From contig JANTQA010000033.1 of assembly GCA_027625915.1 (NCBI GenBank), forward strand, positions 5,518,001-5,582,000: a stretch of DNA of 64,000 nucleotides, written 5' to 3'. This document shows, piece after piece, positions 59,451-64,000 of this stretch. Within the stretch, counting starts at the first letter, position 1, and each line of letters opens with the position of its first letter. The DNA is from Anaeramoeba flamelloides. Lineage: Eukaryota; Metamonada; Anaeramoebidae. Below the pieces are notes generated by a model. It was not told the origin of the DNA. It saw nothing but the letters and a program-made list of their open reading frames with translations, and ran no database searches. The position numbers and the translations under genes are program-made.

Positions 59451-61632
59451 TTAATAAACCTTTTTAAAAAGTAGTATTTTTTTAAAAATATCCAACCATT
59501 GAATACAAGAATTTTTTGAATTAAACCCGATGAAGAATTCGTCCTGATTTAATCTATTAATTAAAGATAAATAAAATATTTTTTTTGATTTTAAAGGGGT
59601 TTTATTAGATAATGTAATGCTTTTAGTAATTTTAAAAATATCCAATGGGTTTTTCAAATGTGAATTAGGTTTTTGATTATAAATAGCGAATAAATTGTTT
59701 TTCAAAATAAAATATCGATTTGACCATTTATTTTTGTCAAGTTTTCTATTATTTTTCTTATCATTATCTTTTTTTTCTTGGTTTTTATTTAAGGTTTTTA
59801 AGTCTATTGTTTTTTCAAAATCTATTTTTATTTCACCAATATCGTTGACATCTTTGACAATATCATTATTGCTGTCATCTTCGGCATCGTCTTTGTTGCT
59901 AGATAATGGTATCAGTCCAATTCCTTCTAGTGTAGATGGTTTTTTCCAATTAATTGACCAAATTTCGTTTAAAGAAAAATCATGGATTTCCTTATTTTTG
60001 GCTACATTTGGAATTTTTTTATATTTCTGTTTATCATCATAATTTTTGTATTTTGAATTTTGAAAAATGCTAGATGTACTTTCTGGAATTATTAAATTAA
60101 ATTGAGACAACAAATTTCTTAATATTGGTAAAGAATTGAATTTTTCCTTAAAATCAAAAAAATCTTGAATTAATCTAATAATTGATAACGAGTGGTTGAA
60201 TGAAATTGGTTGATTCTTACTAATTTTGAGAATTTGTATTATAATAAAATTTTCCAGATTTGATAAATTATTTTTTTTTTGGGAGTCAATTTCTAATTTT
60301 TTATTATCATTTATATTACTATAACCGAAATAATTTTCATTGCAAATAGTATTAAAAATGTCGTTACGTAAATTCAATTGTTTTTTGATAATTTGATTTA
60401 AAAAAATTGAAGAAAAATTTATTGTGCTGTAAGTCTCACCACGGCTCCATTTTATTAACAATGAAGATAATCTTTTTAAATTTTCTAATACTTTTGTATT
60501 GTCTTTTTTTTTTCTTTCATTTTCGTTCATATCATTGTCATTTTCATCGTTACTGTTATTTTTATGATTATTATAATTTTGAAATGAAAAATAATTAAAT
60601 GGGTTTTTAATTTTTTTACAATAGAAATTTTTTATTAATAATTTACCAATTAATTGATGATAATAATTCGGATTTTTTTTTATTATTTGTTGTTTTATTA
60701 ATGAAAAGATTGTTTTTAAATCGGAGGTATAGAAATTTTTTGATTTTTTTATTTGGAATAGTAGTTTTAAAAAATAATTCATTAAATTTTGTAAATTTTC
60801 ATTTCTCTTACTATTGTTGTGAATATGATCCAATTGAAAATCAATTTTTGAAATTAATATTTGTTGAATTATTGGTTTTATGGTTTTAATTAATATGTTT
60901 TTGTGAGTCAAAAATAAATATTTTTTTAACAAATAATATGTTAAACTATTTTTATTAAACAGCAATGAAGAATCATTAATAAGAGCAATTTCAGTAATAA
61001 TTCCAATTTTAATTATTTGTAATAACAAATTAAAATTTTTACAAAAACTAAAAAGAAAAAAAGATATTTTTTTAATATATCTCTTTAATTCTTTGTTTTT
61101 TTTTGTATTGGAATTGGTGTTGGTATTGATAATGAAATCAATATTATTATATGTGTTATTGCTGTTGTTGTTGGCGGTGGTGGTGGTATTATTTTTATTA
61201 GTGTAATTTTTAATTTGTTTTTCACAAAAAAAAATAAATATATTAACTATTAATTTATGTAAATCTTGAGATGAAAAGGGTTCATATGTTTTTTTGGTTA
61301 AAAACACATATTTATTTACTTTTTCTTTGCTTTCTTTTGTTTTTCGATCAAATAAATTTTGATCTTTGATACTTAATAAATTATTTAAAATTGATTCAAA
61401 AATATTAAAAATTATTGTTTCATTAATGTCATTAATAGATTGGTTTATAATTTGTTTTTTGTTTGAAAGATTAAATTGAAGAAAAATCTTTTGAATAATT
61501 ATTTCAATATTTTCTTGAATTGGATAAATTATTAAATTTTTATCCAGTATTTTTAAAATTAAGTATTTTAATTTGTTGTAATAAACATTGTTGTTTTGGT
61601 CGTTATTGTTGTTTTGGTTGTTTGTGTTATTT

Positions 61633-61664
<32 letters not shown>

Positions 61665-63071
61665 ATTAATATTATTATTATTATTATTATTGGTGTTCGT
61701 TTCAATTAATAGTTTATTTGGTTCGATGCAGTTATTGTCAAAGAGTTGATTGATAATTAAATTAGTAATTTTTTTATTATATAGAAATAAATAAATAAAA
61801 TTATAAAAAAATTGTTGGAATTTTCTCATTTTTTTGGTTTTTTGATTTTGATTTATTGTTTTGAGAGTCAATAATATTCCTAAAATATTTACAAAGTTTT
61901 TACAAATGGTATTTAATTCTTTCTTATAATCGTTTGAATTCCTGAAATAAATCTTCTTTTCAAAAATATTTTTCAGCTGTGTTAAATAACTATTTATTTT
62001 AATTAACTTTGCTTCTTCTTGATCTTTTTCATTCATTTCTTCTATTTTGTTTGTCAATTGTTCTTTCACTTCAAATTGACTATTCTTTTTTTGAATTTTG
62101 TCTTTTTGTGATCGAAACCCTTCCTTCTCTTTATTAATGTTTTTCTTTGTTTCCCTTGTTATTAATTTGTGAGTATAATATTCAAAATTTTGAAATGAAA
62201 CAAGATTTCTTTGGTTATTGTTATTATAAATTTGAAACCAATTTAAGATTGAATTCACCTTCAAAGTAAATTGATCTGGTAAATTAGTTGATTGTTCAAT
62301 TTTTGAAGGCTGTGAGAACCAATTATTTAGCTGTTCATTCATTTTTCGAAAAGTGGTTAATAACGAGATGTTCATTCTTAACATTTTGGTTAATGACACA
62401 ATTTCCTCTTGGCTGATATTGGGCAAAAAGTTAATGATGGGTAGTTTTATTGTTGTGTGTGTTTTAAAAAGTTTTTTTTGTTTGTTTTTTTTTCTTATTT
62501 TACTTAAATTTGTTGATTTTTTCTGTAATTGCGTTAATTGTTTTTTTAATTCCTTAATTTTCTTTAATTTTTGTTTCTTTTCCTTTTCTCTTTCCTTTTC
62601 TTTTGTGGGTTTTCTTGTGTTTCTAAGGTATCGTTCTTCACCATTTTTTTCCCTTTTATTTTTTTCTTCTAGTAGATCCACTTGGTGGGTGTGTGTGTTA
62701 GTGATCAAAATTTTTTGTAATTTCTTTGGTGAGGTTTTGATTTTGTTTTGGATATTAATGGCCTTTATTCTTGTGCTGTTTGCTCGTTCGATCAGTTGGG
62801 TTATATTGTCACCAAAAGATTGTTTGTTTTTATTTTGATCCAAGAAAAATGTCGAAAGTAAAGGTTGATGCTCGTTACCTTGTTTCGCCCCATAAATGTT
62901 TTTATTCTCATTTTTGGTATTGTTTGTAGGGCGGTATTGTTTCTTATTTTGTTCAAGTATTTCTTTTGATCTCTTTAAAAGATCTTCTATTCTTGATTTG
63001 CTTATTTGTGTTTGGTACAGTGGCGAGTTGTTAGTTCGAGATTTTTGCATCTTATTAAGTACTTGGCTCAT
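59451..63071 (-). CDS. Large Asn-rich protein with a C-terminal PH domain
   Basis: A single exon of 1,206 aa. The start is the ATG at 63071; the TTG codon just before it is not a likely start. The only domain I recognise is a PH domain at the very C-terminus, about residues 1105-1206. It has the strand pattern NKWSNRYFILKNNLFAIYN and ends in the helix with the invariant Trp (SCIQWLDIFKKIL). PH domains bind phosphoinositides or proteins at membranes. Upstream, residues ~1-210 are basic with a Lys/Glu coiled-coil stretch (~155-205). Residues ~210-1000 are helix-rich, Leu/Ile/Phe-rich and interrupted by Asn runs (~460-485). They might form an armadillo-like solenoid, but I cannot show repeats. 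No GEF, GAP or kinase signature is visible. A membrane-associated signalling or trafficking role is an inference. Confidence 0.8.
61620..61692. repeat. AAT/AAC triplet tract coding poly-Asn
   Basis: GTT and ATT triplets on the plus strand give about 20 Asn, with one Ile and one Lys, in the PH-domain protein. Confidence 0.85.
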
Positions 63072-64000
63072 CAATTATATTTGAAAATTAGTCAAACCAC
63101 AAAAAAATGAAAGACTTAAATTTGAAAACCACTCACGAACCCAGCCTGGTTTTTCTCTTAATCACTTTTTCGACACTTTTGAAATTTTTGGGTATTTTGA
63201 AAATTGGCTATTTTTTAAAAAGTTCTTTAATTCTCTTCCAAACCAACAGCTTTATAAAATTAGTCACGATTTGTTTTTCTCTTGAAATCTATTTCTTCTA
63301 TTTAAATTTCAGTTGAAATAGTTCATTCGATATTTTCCAATTATTAATGGTCAAGTAGATCATTTACTAAATATTGAACATTTTGCTTTTGAGAGTAAAC
63401 AACAAAACCAAATTACCTTGATCTTCACAATTTGAGTTATTCATTTTGTTAAGTTTTATAGTTGTATTATTTAAATTTTAAAAAGGTCAAAAATTACACT
63501 ATTTTTAAAAATCACTTTTTTTCTCATTTTCAAAACCCAAATTTTATTATTAGTGATGATTTTGTTGAAGTTGTTTCCCTTTTTGAAGTTAAAATTTTAA
63601 CTTTCCTGACAAAAAAAAGGAAAGGAATATTTAATAATAAAAAATAATCGGATATTCTTCTGATATTTGAATTCCTGTTATTAGATATTTTAAAGAGCTC
63701 GAATATTTCATCCAATTATTCTTTTTTCAATTTTCAAATTGAACTTAGGTTTCCGTTTAGGTTCTTAGATCATACAAGATACATTTTAAGTTTAGTAAAA
63801 AAGATCTTAACCAATAAGAGAGATCAGGAAAAATATTCTTTTTCTGGATAAACTCTTTTGAGAAAAGAAAAATTGTAAATAAAGTAAAAATGTTTTCCAA
63901 TTTATTCTGAAAATAAGGGTATAAATGAAAAATATTTTTATTTCAATTTCCTTGTTTTTCTTTGACAAATCGAGTTTTCAAGGAAGAAGATTGTAATTTG
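63072..64000. other. Upstream flank of the PH-domain gene
   Basis: Presumably the promoter and leader of the minus-strand PH gene. Several overlapping short open frames exist (63107-63316, 63462-63647, 63530-63715), but none has coding-like composition. No element is recognised. Confidence 0.5.

Noticed and set aside
1-64000. tRNA, rRNA, CRISPR, LTR, LINE, Polinton or viral genes.
   Set aside because: Read by eye in all spacers: no cloverleaf with a GTTCGA-type arm, no reverse transcriptase, integrase, capsid or polymerase motif, no array of spaced repeats. A covariance-model or profile search could still find small RNAs I missed.

Overview
The window is about 75-80% A+T nuclear DNA from a unicellular eukaryote. 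It has spliceosomal introns (GT...AG), asparagine, lysine and glutamate homopolymer tracts in its proteins, all three standard stop codons used as stops, and gene-poor spacers of 2-6 kb. An adrenodoxin-type ferredoxin with hydrogenosome-like features, a giant ankyrin/BTB protein and a RhoGAP/coiled-coil protein together suggest an anaerobic amoeboid protist of the Anaeramoeba type. Dictyostelid-like amoebozoans share the A+T and poly-Asn bias but have compact genomes, so they fit less well. This assignment is an inference, not a sequence match.

Layout. Four genes can be named: cytosolic Hsp90 (1924-4425, minus, three exons, with a canonical heat-shock element upstream), the TFIIH p62/Tfb1 subunit (7719-9995, minus), a [2Fe-2S] ferredoxin (41865-42772, plus, three exons) and ribosomal protein uS13/S18 (55923-56764, plus, three exons). 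Five are recognised by domain only: a 176-aa protein with a PP1-docking motif and a partial RGS-like tail (13176-13706, minus), a 2,872-aa ankyrin protein with two C-terminal BTB domains (19729-28347, plus), a 799-aa double-propeller WD40 protein (34168-39025, plus, four exons), a RhoGAP/coiled-coil protein with a 4.2-kb intron (46077-52082, plus) and a 1,206-aa protein ending in a PH domain (59451-63071, minus). The genes share no operon-like arrangement or common pathway; each is an independent transcription unit.

The spacers and the longer introns hold short non-coding inverted-repeat elements. Two MITE families (three copies of A, two of E) share an unusual terminal design: two tandem 18-bp units, each beginning with a G plus a run of about seven A, followed by GATTTTTAATTG or a close variant. 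There is also a 197-bp mariner-like MITE with TA at both ends, a 610-bp inverted-repeat element beside it, a 567-bp foldback palindrome (10590-11156), and three further dispersed repeat families (B, C, D). I found no transposase, reverse transcriptase, viral gene, tRNA, rRNA or CRISPR array.

The main points worth checking are the shared MITE end architecture, the near-perfect foldback, the missing arginine finger in the RhoGAP domain, two frame breaks of Hsp90 at long A tracts, the three-unit heat-shock element, and a G-quadruplex motif inside the A+T-rich ankyrin gene.
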